From Paenibacillus sp. N3.4 (lineage in GTDB: Bacteria; Bacillota; Bacilli; Paenibacillales; NBRC-103111): DNA of 64,000 nt. The DNA lies in contig NZ_VRTT01000001.1 in NCBI RefSeq assembly GCF_008017805.1, positions 300,950 to 364,949 on the forward strand, in the 5' to 3' direction. The position numbers and the translations under genes are program-made. Shown here piece after piece: positions 15,900 through 24,253 of this stretch (position 1 is the stretch's first letter; each line of letters opens with the position of its first letter). The notes under the pieces are model-generated. The model searched no databases, was not told where the DNA came from, and saw only the letters and a list, made by a program, of their open reading frames with translations.

Positions 15900-16973
15900 T
15901 CAACTCAATGGTAATTCAATTGCAAATCTATAATGGCCCTCCTCATATTCGAGCCAAATGCGTCCCGCGTGTAGTTCAACAATATTTCTTGCAATAGAAA
16001 GACCTAATCCTGAGCCAGATGGCATATGTTTATCGAGTTGAGAGGGCTCTATTCGAAAAAATCGCTCAAACAATTGAACTTCCTGCTCCTGCGTGATCGG
16101 AAGTCCATCATTTTCGATAAATAAGATAATCCGTTTTTCCTTCACAAGCAATTGCAGCTTAATTTCTCCTGGTTTAACAGAAAATTTCAATGCGTTCATG
16201 AGTAAATTATCAATAGCTCTAACCATCTTCTCAATATCCATGCGAATCAAGACAGGTAAGCCACTTATATTTTTGCTGATCGAGATTTCATGTTCTTTGG
16301 CTACAGGCTCGAATTCTGCAATCATTTGTTCGAGTAAGCTGCTGAAATTGACTTCTTGAAACGATAATTGAACATCTTCATTGGTTAGTCGCGTATATTC
16401 GAACAAATCATCGATGAGCCTTTTCAACTGTTGGGTTTTATTAAACGAGTTTTCGATGTAGCGTTCTTGTTCCTTTTCATCCTTGAATGTACGGGTCCTT
16501 AACAAATCCAGATAGCCCATAATACTCGTTAACGGCGTTCTTAGATCGTGAGAAACATGTGTTATCAACTCCATTTTCGACTTTTCCTGTTGACGCTCAC
16601 GTTCTGCTTGCTGCTGCAAGCGCTCGGCCATCTCGTTAATGTTCTGCGCAACAAGCCCCAGCTCATCATATCTGGATGTTGGAAGTCTATAGCTCAGATT
16701 CCCACTGGCAATATGCTTCAATCCGTCCGTAATTGCATTAAAATAGCGAACAATATGGCGTGTCAGTAAAAAGAAAAAACTGATAAACAACATAAAATAA
16801 ACAATGAGCGAGATGATTTTATATGAAAGGTCAGGTAAGAGGTATGAGATAACCCAGTTGTTTAAGAGACTACTCGAAATAAGTGAAAGCATAAGCGTTA
16901 GCACAAAAGTCCATAGCAGTTGACTGCGAAGACTGGTCCTCCCGTTGATAAAGCCCCAAAGTTTATTTCTCAA
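15900..16973 (-). CDS. Sensor histidine kinase (HAMP, HisKA, HATPase)
   Basis: This membrane kinase of about 357 residues has two transmembrane segments (LLWTFVLTLMLSLISSSLL and IISLIVYFMLFISFFFLLT) with a very short outside loop. HAMP follows, then the H-box ITHVSHDLRTPLTSIMGYL, the N-box ALKFSVKPGEI/NLLMNALK, and the G-box GLGLSIARNIVELH. The near absence of an outside domain resembles intramembrane-sensing kinases that watch the envelope. I prefer the TTG at 16973, overlapping the regulator stop and preceded by GGAGTGGGG; an ATG at 17033 would overlap the regulator by 71 bases. It is cotranscribed with the regulator, DedA and methyltransferase 2. Confidence 0.88.
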   Translation of the reverse strand: MRNKLWGFINGRTSLRSQLLWTFVLTLMLSLISSSLLNNWVISYLLPDLSYKIISLIVYFMLFISFFFLLTRHIVRYFNAITDGLKHIASGNLSYRLPTSRYDELGLVAQNINEMAERLQQQAERERQQEKSKMELITHVSHDLRTPLTSIMGYLDLLRTRTFKDEKEQERYIENSFNKTQQLKRLIDDLFEYTRLTNEDVQLSFQEVNFSSLLEQMIAEFEPVAKEHEISISKNISGLPVLIRMDIEKMVRAIDNLLMNALKFSVKPGEIKLQLLVKEKRIILFIENDGLPITQEQEVQLFERFFRIEPSQLDKHMPSGSGLGLSIARNIVELHAGRIWLEYEEGHYRFAIELPLS

Positions 16974-17667
16974 TCTTATACCCCACTCCCCAAACGGTTT
17001 TAATAAACTGAGGCTCACGTGGATGAAGTTCAATTTTCTCGCGAATATTTCGAATATGAACCATAACCGTATTTTCAGAATAGTAGGCGTGATGCTCCTT
17101 CCAAACGTTTTGATAGATTTTATCTATACTGAACACTTGCCCCAGAGAAGAAGCTAACAATTCGAGAATGGAAAATTCAATAGGGGTTAAAGCGATCTCT
17201 TTCCCTCTTACTGTCACCCGATGATGGTCCTTATGAATAATCAGATCCTCAATGCAAATTTCTGAAACATCTGAAGCTTGATTAGCGGTGAGGTAATTTT
17301 GTCTTCTTAACTGAGCCTTTACTCTTGCGATCAATTCGAGCGGATTAAAGGGCTTCGTCACGTAGTCGTCCGCGCCCGTTGAGAGACCCGTAATCTTATC
17401 CAAATATTCTTCCTTGGAAGAAAGCATAATAATCGGAATACTTGATTCCTCTCTTATTTTTAAACAGGCTTTGATCCCATCCATTTTGGGCATCATGACA
17501 TCCAAAATGATCAAATGGACCTTCTCACGCCCGAGAATTTCTAATGCCTGCGTGCCATCCTCCGCTTCCCAAACGTGATATCCTTCATTCTGAAGGTAGA
17601 TATGAAGAACATCCCGAATTTCTCGATCATCATCAACAACTAAAATGGTTCTCACCATCAATCTCAT
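16963..17667 (-). CDS. OmpR/PhoB family response regulator
   Basis: This protein of about 234 residues has a receiver domain (ILVVDDDREIRDVL; phosphoacceptor Asp in LIILDVMMPKMDG; Lys in DDYVTKPFNPLEL) and a C-terminal winged helix (IALTPIEFSILELL, VWKEHHAYYSENTVMVHIRN, VWGVGYKIE). The ATG at 17667 overlaps the DedA stop (ATGA) and follows GGAGGAG. An 11-bp-period direct repeat at 18924-18943, upstream of the whole operon, is a fitting site for an OmpR-type dimer, which suggests autoregulation. Confidence 0.92.
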   Translation of the reverse strand: MRLMVRTILVVDDDREIRDVLHIYLQNEGYHVWEAEDGTQALEILGREKVHLIILDVMMPKMDGIKACLKIREESSIPIIMLSSKEEYLDKITGLSTGADDYVTKPFNPLELIARVKAQLRRQNYLTANQASDVSEICIEDLIIHKDHHRVTVRGKEIALTPIEFSILELLASSLGQVFSIDKIYQNVWKEHHAYYSENTVMVHIRNIREKIELHPREPQFIKTVWGVGYKIEK

Positions 17668-18272
17668 TCTCCTCCCGTGGACGGTTTTCTTCGAAATAAC
17701 ATTCGAATGACGAAGACACATCCAAATACGACAATAATAAGGCATAGCAGCTTCAAACCATAGTTATAAACCGAGTATCCTACGTCATGTACATAGTTAC
17801 CAACAAATCGCCCTGCCATAAAAAAGAGCATTGTCCACACCAAACCTGTCGAATAAGAAATCATGGCATATTGTTTAAAGCTCATTTTATTAATGCCCAC
17901 CAGATAGGGCATGACATGTCTGACAATGGGAAGGAAGTAACCGATACAAAGTGCCTTATTCCCATATTTTCGCACTAAATTTTCCGAGAATGCAATATAT
18001 TTTTCCAACTTTTTCTTTCGAAGCTTATCGAAAATAGGTGTCCCTACAAATCGTCCCAGTACATACCCTAGTGACAACCCAGAAATAACCCCTAAATAGG
18101 TAAGTAAAAAAGCCGGCAGAAAGGCTAATGAGCCGCTAACAGTTACAGCCCCGCCTGTCATAACAACGACTTCATCCGGAATAGGCATACCTACGATCCC
18201 AAGCCATAAGGAGAAAAATAAAGCCGCATAGCCAAAATGTTGAATCAGAAATGTCAACGTATCATAGTTCAT
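17664..18272 (-). CDS. DedA family membrane protein
   Basis: This 202-residue protein has about five membrane segments. The DedA core is visible: IGMPIPDEVVVMTGGAVTVS (the conserved E in the P-x-P/E re-entrant hairpin), GYVLGRFVG, KYGNKALCIGYFLPIVRHVM (the F/G-R-x(4)-R/P-x-R-type motif) and GIVGMPI. DedA proteins flip phospholipids or undecaprenyl phosphate across the membrane. The gene is immediately after methyltransferase 2 and overlaps the response regulator, so it belongs to the same operon. The cargo here is unknown; a lipid head-group substrate is plausible given the neighbour. Confidence 0.88.
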   Translation of the reverse strand: MNYDTLTFLIQHFGYAALFFSLWLGIVGMPIPDEVVVMTGGAVTVSGSLAFLPAFLLTYLGVISGLSLGYVLGRFVGTPIFDKLRKKKLEKYIAFSENLVRKYGNKALCIGYFLPIVRHVMPYLVGINKMSFKQYAMISYSTGLVWTMLFFMAGRFVGNYVHDVGYSVYNYGLKLLCLIIVVFGCVFVIRMLFRRKPSTGGE

Positions 18273-18857
18273 TTAACATCTCTCCTTTTTACGGCAAATA
18301 TAAACAAAGGCTGGCGGGACGTTCATCGGAACAAATAGGATCTCTTCGATATCAAAATGCTGGCTCAATTGTTTTTTCATCTGCTGCGAATATTGAAAAG
18401 CAATGAACAACCCATCTGGTTTAAGCGATTTATAAATTTGAGCCATAAGCTGATCCCGAATCGGTTGAGAAAAATTAAAAAAAGGAAGTCCGCATAAGAT
18501 ACAATCGAGCTGTTCGATTTTTTCGTTCTGCATACCAAGCTGAAGTTCGCAGCAATCCTCATAGCAATAAAAATTGCTATAACGTTTTTCTAATAATGAT
18601 CGCAAATAGGGATCTTTTTCAAAAAGTAAAACCTTCGTATTTTTTTTCACAGCCTTTGGAATGTATTGGGTAATTGCGCCCGTACCTGCGCCAAGCTCGG
18701 CCATACTATCCACTTGATGCCATGAAACGGAAGCTATCATTTTCTGTGCCAGGAACTTCGAGCTGGGGAGCACACTCCCAATTTGGTTTGGCTTTCTGAG
18801 AAACCGGGATAGAAACAATGCTATCTCTTGAGCCTTTGCTACGATAAGTGAACTCAT
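18273..18857 (-). CDS. PmtA-like class I methyltransferase (paralogue 2)
   Basis: This protein of about 194 residues has motif I AELGAGTGAITQYI, acidic VLLFEKDPYL, and CILCGLPFFNFSQPI at the catalytic-site position, like paralogue 1 at 13448. I chose the ATG at 18857 because AAAGGAGGAA precedes it with good spacing; the longer frame adds 33 unlikely residues. It is the first gene of the operon methyltransferase-DedA-regulator-kinase. The family relation to KsgA-like and phospholipid N-methyltransferases is known; action on a lipid such as phosphatidylethanolamine is my inference from the DedA partner. Confidence 0.75.
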   Translation of the reverse strand: MSSLIVAKAQEIALFLSRFLRKPNQIGSVLPSSKFLAQKMIASVSWHQVDSMAELGAGTGAITQYIPKAVKKNTKVLLFEKDPYLRSLLEKRYSNFYCYEDCCELQLGMQNEKIEQLDCILCGLPFFNFSQPIRDQLMAQIYKSLKPDGLFIAFQYSQQMKKQLSQHFDIEEILFVPMNVPPAFVYICRKKERC

Positions 18858-18923
18858 ATTCAAATTCCTCCTTTGGTTGCTGATTCTTAGGTTATCTAAA
18901 AAATCTGCGGATAAAGGGGAGGA

Positions 18924-18943
18924 TTTTCTGAAGTTTTTCTGAA
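18924..18943. promoter_or_regulatory. Direct repeat, likely OmpR-type operator
   Basis: TTTTCTGAA occurs at 18924-18932 and again at 18935-18943, period 11 bp. On the transcribed strand this reads TTCAGAAAA twice, 67-86 bases upstream of the methyltransferase 2 start. An 11-bp period is characteristic of OmpR-family dimers. Confidence 0.55.
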
Positions 18944-18983
18944 TCTTTCTTAGCAAACTAGGAGAAGAGCGGATTATTAAAAA

Positions 18984-19022
18984 GGACAGCCCAAACCTAA
19001 CGAATAGGTTTGAGCTGCCCTT
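18984..19022. terminator. Hairpin terminator
   Basis: GCCCAAACCTA pairs with TAGGTTTGAGC, extended by GGACA/TGCCC. It separates the dehydrogenase remnant and MFS gene from the methyltransferase 2 operon on the same strand. Confidence 0.6.
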
Positions 19023-19087
19023 ATTTTCTTCCGTTCAACAGGATGATTTCATTTTCGAAAAGATCAGAAACATGCCTATCCAATGCC

Positions 19088-19393
19088 TTAGCCCTCATAG
19101 TCTGTGGAAGAGCCGATCGGGCCATTGCTACCGAATTTACCTACCGTGTCTTGGTACTCCTCCCGCGGCTCGATATGACTCATGGAAGCTCCTCCCCCAT
19201 CGGTACGGAAGCCGCCCGGCTCAATTATCGTAACTTTCAAGCCCAGTGGAGTCACCTCTTTGGAAAGAACTTCGCTTCCTTCGTGAGATTGATAACGCCC
19301 TATAGGTTAGTCTCTATCTGGGCGCGGAAGTCCTCGTAGTCCGTCTCTTCGATGGAAGAGACATTGCCATAGCCAGTGTTGTTGGCATGTTTA
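19088..19393 (-). pseudogene. Short-chain dehydrogenase remnant
   Basis: The minus strand reads NNTGYGNVSSIEETDYEDFR and AQIETNL before a TAG at 19300. After a large deletion and frame change it reads GLKVTIIEPGGFRTDGGGAS and EPREEYQDTVGKFGSN. These are the NNAGYG and IEPGGFRTD segments of a classical SDR; the catalytic Ser/Tyr-x-x-x-Lys middle is missing. It begins directly after the MFS stop. A further protein-like tail on the same strand ends at 19021. Confidence 0.65.
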
Positions 19394-19394
19394 A

Positions 19395-20570
19395 TCAATT
19401 ATTTAGCACACTTTGTTCATTTACTTTTCTCATGAGAAGCAGAGAGGCGATCATGGACACGCCTATTGCCATGGCCAGAAGCATAAACGTTTCCCTGTAT
19501 GAAGAAAAATGAAACAGAGCTTGAATGCCTTTCATGAAAAGCGGACAAATAAACTGGACGACATAGTTGCAACCAAGCAGCAAGGAGATAGCGGTTGTCA
19601 TCCGCTGCTTAGGCACAAGTTCTGCTGTTTTATTAAAGGAAATCGGGAAAAACATTCCCTCTGCAAAGCCAATCAAGATCACAGCAATGGTAAGCATCCA
19701 CATGGATTGTGCAAGGCTTAGGAGCAGAAAGCCAAGACCTATAACCAGCAATGCAAAAGGAACAAGGGCTTTTTGAAAAAGTCGTGTTATTGCAGTGATG
19801 GAAAGTCCAGCCCCAAAAACACCGATTAACGATAAGGCCGATAAATAACCGACTGTCGATGCCGTTCCAATCCCGTTCTCCCCTAAGTATAAAGAGAGGC
19901 TGGTTGGAATTATAAAATATAACATGACGTGAAGTCCGCTCAGCAAGGCAATGGTATAGAACATAAGGGGTATTTTGGCCCTTGGTTGGATGCCGTTTTG
20001 TTCATTTGTTTGAGCTGGCGGAATCTTTGGAATAAACAATGCTACTAAAATAAGTAAAATAATTGCGTAAGAATAACTTAAAAATACACTTCTCCACCCA
20101 TACGAAGCAATAACGCCACCAATCGTTAGGAAAAGAGCTCCCCCAATACCATTTACAGATGCGACAAAGCCATTCATTCTATATCGTTCCCGGCCTTGGA
20201 AATTTTCAGCAATCATGGCATTAAAGGTCGGAGAAATTAAACCGATGCTCAGACCGAGAATGGCCCTAAAAACTAAAATCCAGGAAATTGAGTTCATAAA
20301 TGACGGTCCAATTCCACCAATAATATAGAGGATTAGCCCAACAAGCAGAATATGTTTTCTGGAAAACTTTTTAGATAAATAACCTGCGATAAATAAGGTC
20401 GGTAAAATAAATAAAGAAGATAACGTTACAACCCATTGAATGAGCAGCGCGCTGGTATCCGGAAAATCAACCATCAGTAGTTTGACTGCCGGTGCAGCAA
20501 TCATAGGGGCAAAAGTGGCGGTTACAGCTAAGCATAACAAAGCGATTCTAAAGCTTAGTTTCACGTTCAT
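19395..20570 (-). CDS. MFS transporter
   Basis: This 391-residue transporter has 12 predicted membrane segments. The MFS loop 2-3 motif is GYLSKKFSRKHILLVGLILY and a segment-5 region GIGGALFLTIGG is visible. The order and length fit small drug or metabolite efflux proteins (DHA1-like). AAAGGAAG precedes the ATG. It diverges from a TetR-type gene, the common repressor-pump pair. The substrate is unknown. Confidence 0.88.
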   Translation of the reverse strand: MNVKLSFRIALLCLAVTATFAPMIAAPAVKLLMVDFPDTSALLIQWVVTLSSLFILPTLFIAGYLSKKFSRKHILLVGLILYIIGGIGPSFMNSISWILVFRAILGLSIGLISPTFNAMIAENFQGRERYRMNGFVASVNGIGGALFLTIGGVIASYGWRSVFLSYSYAIILLILVALFIPKIPPAQTNEQNGIQPRAKIPLMFYTIALLSGLHVMLYFIIPTSLSLYLGENGIGTASTVGYLSALSLIGVFGAGLSITAITRLFQKALVPFALLVIGLGFLLLSLAQSMWMLTIAVILIGFAEGMFFPISFNKTAELVPKQRMTTAISLLLGCNYVVQFICPLFMKGIQALFHFSSYRETFMLLAMAIGVSMIASLLLMRKVNEQSVLNN

Positions 20571-20763
20571 ACTTCCTTTCTATCCAATTTTATTTTTATA
20601 TCAATCATGAGTTATCCACTCCCTATTCCTAACTTCGTAAAAAGAATAACACCAAATCAAGATGAAGTAAACAAAAAACACGTTTTCTGTCTATTATGTA
20701 AATATCGTATATTTTATTTTATGATTTGTGTATAATAATAGGCAGCGGTAGGGAGGGAACCCC

Positions 20764-21450
20764 ATGGATGAATACAACGACAATCACAATAAAACGAAAA
20801 CTAAATTAATAAAAAAGCTTATATCTTTCATCATAAAAGAAGGTTTTCAACAATTACGAATGGATGATATTGCAAAAACTATGGATGTCAGCAGAGCTAC
20901 CATGTACAAGTATTTTTCTTCAAAAGAGGAAGTTATTGAGAGTGTTGTAAACGTTTTTGTGGAATATATAAATAAACTAATCATTCAACCCTCCGAGGAT
21001 AACGAGTCCTCATTTGGAAGTCGATTTCAACAGTTGTTTGAGCAATCAGTCATTCTTGCCGGCTATATTACCGATGTCTTTCTAAAGGAACTTCAAGTCA
21101 TATATCCTGATGCCTATGCTCGGTTAAAAGGTGCCCTATATCAACGTGAATTGCATACCATAGGGTTCTATCAGGATGGTATGACCAGTGGTATTTTCAA
21201 CCAAATCAATGAGAAATTTATTTTGCTGCAAGACGATGTCCTGCTTCGAGAAATCATCAACATTAAATATTTGCTGCTCAATCAGGTATCACTCCAACAA
21301 GTTCTGCATGATTATTACATCTTCAAAAAGATTCAATTATTTAAAGCGGAAAAGCTAGTCATTGTTGACGATTCAAGAATGACACCGATTATTGACCATA
21401 TCGTTCAAAGTATAACCGTGCCTTATAAAAAAAGCACAAAACCGGCGTAA
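20764..21450 (+). CDS. TetR/AcrR family regulator
   Basis: This 228-residue protein has an N-terminal TetR helix-turn-helix (ISFIIKEGFQQLRMDDIAKT, MDVSRATMYKYFSSKEEVIE) and an unrecognised ligand-binding domain. It is divergent from the MFS gene and presumably represses it. A -10 like TATAAT is at 20731-20736. Its stop codon lies in the loop of the following terminator. Confidence 0.9.
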   Translation: MDEYNDNHNKTKTKLIKKLISFIIKEGFQQLRMDDIAKTMDVSRATMYKYFSSKEEVIESVVNVFVEYINKLIIQPSEDNESSFGSRFQQLFEQSVILAGYITDVFLKELQVIYPDAYARLKGALYQRELHTIGFYQDGMTSGIFNQINEKFILLQDDVLLREIINIKYLLLNQVSLQQVLHDYYIFKKIQLFKAEKLVIVDDSRMTPIIDHIVQSITVPYKKSTKPA

Positions 21451-21470
21451 CTGCCGGTTTTGTGCTTTTA
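21431..21470 (+). terminator. Terminator of the TetR gene
   Basis: AAAGCACAAAACCGGC pairs perfectly with GCCGGTTTTGTGCTTT (16 bp) and continues TTTA. The gene's TAA sits in the loop. Confidence 0.85.
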
Positions 21471-21656
21471 GAGTTGGATCGATTGGGGTATAAAGAGGCG
21501 CGAACGCAAATGGGCTCTTATTCGCCTTGTATCACTGCCGAAATACGGAACATAGACGATGACAGTTCTCCACGGACAGCTGTGATGTTAAGGAAATGGA
21601 CTCCTGTTTGTGCCATTCGATTCATCCACGGCAAAGCCGTTCAGGTGTACTCAACT

Positions 21657-22337
21657 TTATCGAACAATCCGGTTGCGTATCGCATACACGACAGCCTGTG
21701 TGCGATCCTCTACACCGAATTTTTGCAGGATACGATGCACGTGGGTTTTGACCGTACTCTCGCTAATATAGAGCTTCCCTGCAATTTCTTCGTTACGCAG
21801 CCCATATGCCATTTGCTGCAGGACCTCAAGCTCCCGCTCCGTAAAGGATTCAAGCATCTCTCCTTGGGACGACTCTGGATCAAGAATGACATTCGCTGAA
21901 TGAATCGCCTGAGAAATGACTTTAGCGGCAGTAGCTGTACGGAAAATGGCCTCTCCCCGATACGCGGCGCGAATGGCATCAATGAGCTCGTTAGGAGCGG
22001 CGTCCTTAAGCAAATAACCGACAGCCCCCGCACGAATGCCATTGTACACATATTCCTCCAAATCAAATGTGGTAAGGATAACAACTTTACTGTCCGGCAA
22101 AGCCAACAAAATGTCACGGGTAGCATCAATCCCGCTGAATTCGGGCATTTGCACATCCATAAGCAGAACATGAGGACGAAAGCGATTGGCTAAAATGACA
22201 GCTTCGCGGCCGTTCGCAGCCTCACCTATGACTTCCATATCCTCTTGGGCATTTATGATGAAACTCAAACCGTGTCTGACCAACTGTTGATCATCTATAA
22301 TGGCTACCCGGATCGCATTACTTTTCAACCGCCTCAT
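21657..22337 (-). CDS. NarL/LuxR-type response regulator
   Basis: This protein of about 226 residues has a receiver (VAIIDDQQLVRHGL; phosphoacceptor Asp in HVLLMDVQMPEFSG; Lys in GYLLKDA) and a LuxR helix-turn-helix (FTERELEVLQQMAYGLRNEE, LYISESTVKTHVHRILQKFG). The start region overlaps the kinase gene upstream; ATG 22337 is preferred, with ATG 22358 as the longer option. It is the partner of the kinase at 22318. Targets are unknown. Confidence 0.92.
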   Translation of the reverse strand: MRRLKSNAIRVAIIDDQQLVRHGLSFIINAQEDMEVIGEAANGREAVILANRFRPHVLLMDVQMPEFSGIDATRDILLALPDSKVVILTTFDLEEYVYNGIRAGAVGYLLKDAAPNELIDAIRAAYRGEAIFRTATAAKVISQAIHSANVILDPESSQGEMLESFTERELEVLQQMAYGLRNEEIAGKLYISESTVKTHVHRILQKFGVEDRTQAVVYAIRNRIVR

Positions 22338-23565
22338 CTTCCTTTCCCTCATTATCAAGTGGTACTTTGACGGTTAACATCAGTCCATGGGGCTGCCGCG
22401 TTTGCATGAAGAAGGAGCCTCCCGCTCTTTCAGACCTCGCCCGCATACCCGATAAGCCGAAACCGGCCACAGGCGGAGCCTCTCCGGTAAATAGGCCATC
22501 ATCCTTTATCGTCATTGCAATTTCCTTCCTACTTTCAGTGACCGAAACCTCAACGTTCGTTGCCTCCGCATGACGAATCACATTAGTTAACGCTTCCTGT
22601 AGAACACGGTACAATAATTCCGAAATCTCGGGCTTCCAAGGATCAGTCGTTCCGGTGATACTGATCGAGATACGTAACCCACTTTGCTCCTGAACTAATC
22701 GGATGAGGCTTCTTAGAGCCAGCAGGCCGAGACCTGCATCATCTGCTGCCATTTGGTGGACAACGGCACGAACCTCTGTCAGACAGCGGCGGGATACATC
22801 CAGCACATTGGAGAGCGTGTTATCAGCTTCTGAAGGGTTGGTTTTTATCATATATGGTAAAGCCTGAAGCTGAACGATGACAGAAGTCAACCCATGTCCA
22901 ATGCTGTCATGGATGTCCCGAGCGATTCGTGTTCTCTCTTCCAGGACAGCATAACGCAAAGAGCGAACTGTGGCTTCTTCCAATCCCTTATGCGTTAGTT
23001 GAAGTTCTTGGTGAGCTTGCTCCAATTGTGCATGCATCTCACTGAGCTCATTAAAATGCTGTTTCCTTATCTCATTGGCTTCACGTCGCGTTCGAGTACC
23101 CCATAGAAAACCATACATCCCCGTATAAATAATTGCGTACATCACAATTTCTCTCAGATCCGCTTGTGGTGTATACAACCAGATGACTAAATCCGCCAAT
23201 ATGACGGCAGCAGCCATACCTACCGAAAGGCTCCCTGACAGTCTTAACGCCATGTATCCAACAAGATAGAAGACAAGCACAACCGTACTCTTGTATCCAC
23301 CGAATATAATCCAGGAAAATGCGGTCAGCAGCCAGAGCAGGGCCACGGCTGCCGCACGTTCGCGATTACGAACGAGCCATCCATTTGATGTCCAAAAGAG
23401 AGCTAAATAACCGATGCCCAGCAAAACATCCATGGCAACCGCGAGCGTCGAAGTCCTCGTTATATCTTGTGCAAGCACAACAATTAAGATCATGCTTAAG
23501 GCGACTGTCCTTGAGCGGTTGGACACTTTTTGAATGAATTTTACAAACCAATGTCTGTGCGGCAT
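22318..23565 (-). CDS. DesK/NarX-type sensor histidine kinase
   Basis: This 415-residue protein has about five membrane segments in its first 150 residues, then a coiled coil, a HisKA_3 H-box (ARDIHDSIGHGLTSVIVQLQ) and a HATPase domain with LQEALTNVIRHAEATNVEVS and GFGLSGMRARSERAGG. This is the NarL-type partner class. It follows the CcdC-like gene by 42 bases and overlaps the regulator gene. The signal is unknown; the multi-segment sensor suggests a membrane cue. Confidence 0.9.
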   Translation of the reverse strand: MPHRHWFVKFIQKVSNRSRTVALSMILIVVLAQDITRTSTLAVAMDVLLGIGYLALFWTSNGWLVRNRERAAAVALLWLLTAFSWIIFGGYKSTVVLVFYLVGYMALRLSGSLSVGMAAAVILADLVIWLYTPQADLREIVMYAIIYTGMYGFLWGTRTRREANEIRKQHFNELSEMHAQLEQAHQELQLTHKGLEEATVRSLRYAVLEERTRIARDIHDSIGHGLTSVIVQLQALPYMIKTNPSEADNTLSNVLDVSRRCLTEVRAVVHQMAADDAGLGLLALRSLIRLVQEQSGLRISISITGTTDPWKPEISELLYRVLQEALTNVIRHAEATNVEVSVTESRKEIAMTIKDDGLFTGEAPPVAGFGLSGMRARSERAGGSFFMQTRQPHGLMLTVKVPLDNEGKEDEAVEK

Positions 23566-23607
23566 ATCTGACCAATCACACTTTCTGCCCGAGCGACAGG
23601 GCCTTGG

Positions 23608-24066
23608 TTATCTGCGCTGCCCCTGCATCAGCAAGTATCTGCTATAGAGCACATAACGGCGAGCGATAATATTACCTAGAGGGAAAAATAACAGCGCATT
23701 GCTTAATGATACCAGAGCATGTTCCTTTCCCCAATACCCCGCCAATAAACGCAAAAACATAACGCTCATAAAAAGTATGATGCTGCCAATTGAGCTTTGT
23801 GAGGTTATTTTTCCCGACGCGGGATTCACACGAACCTTATCCATCTTTCCTCTCCATGTGCCAACACCAAGACCGACCGCAAGGAAAACAATATACAGAA
23901 GGAAACTAGCGATTGTCAGACTAAACGATTGGGAAATGCTTGAATAAGCTAACCAAATAAAAAGTACAGGTGTAATCCACATCCGTGAAGGCTGAATTTC
24001 TTTTTCTCTGCCCATTCGTAAGAGAACGATGATAAGGACAATGAAGTAGACGTACGTTGTATGCAT
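23608..24066 (-). CDS. CcdC/DUF1453-like membrane protein
   Basis: This 152-residue protein has four membrane segments and the family layout: LLRMGREKEIQPSRMWITPV after segment 1, GVGTWRGKMDKVRVNPASGK between segments, then two more segments. The motif is shared with CcdC and DUF1453 proteins, whose role is unclear. It is the first gene of the operon with the kinase and regulator, so it may be a sensor accessory. Confidence 0.75.
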   Translation of the reverse strand: MHTTYVYFIVLIIVLLRMGREKEIQPSRMWITPVLFIWLAYSSISQSFSLTIASFLLYIVFLAVGLGVGTWRGKMDKVRVNPASGKITSQSSIGSIILFMSVMFLRLLAGYWGKEHALVSLSNALLFFPLGNIIARRYVLYSRYLLMQGQRR

Positions 24067-24253
24067 GGCGACTCCTCTTTTCTATTAAATTCTATAGATC
24101 AAGCATAAGCCATCGTTGAAAAAAAGAAGTCCACCCCTAGATGGATAAAAGGATCAACTCTACTACACCTGGAGATGTATGCTTCAGTTAGAATAAACAA
24201 CCGATCCAGGGCAAAAGATAAGCCGAATACATAGCAATGACAAGGAGTGCCAG

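Noticed and set aside
21462..21899. 145-codon plus-strand frame
   Set aside because: Most of it is antisense to the NarL-type regulator; the front part has no SD or known motif.
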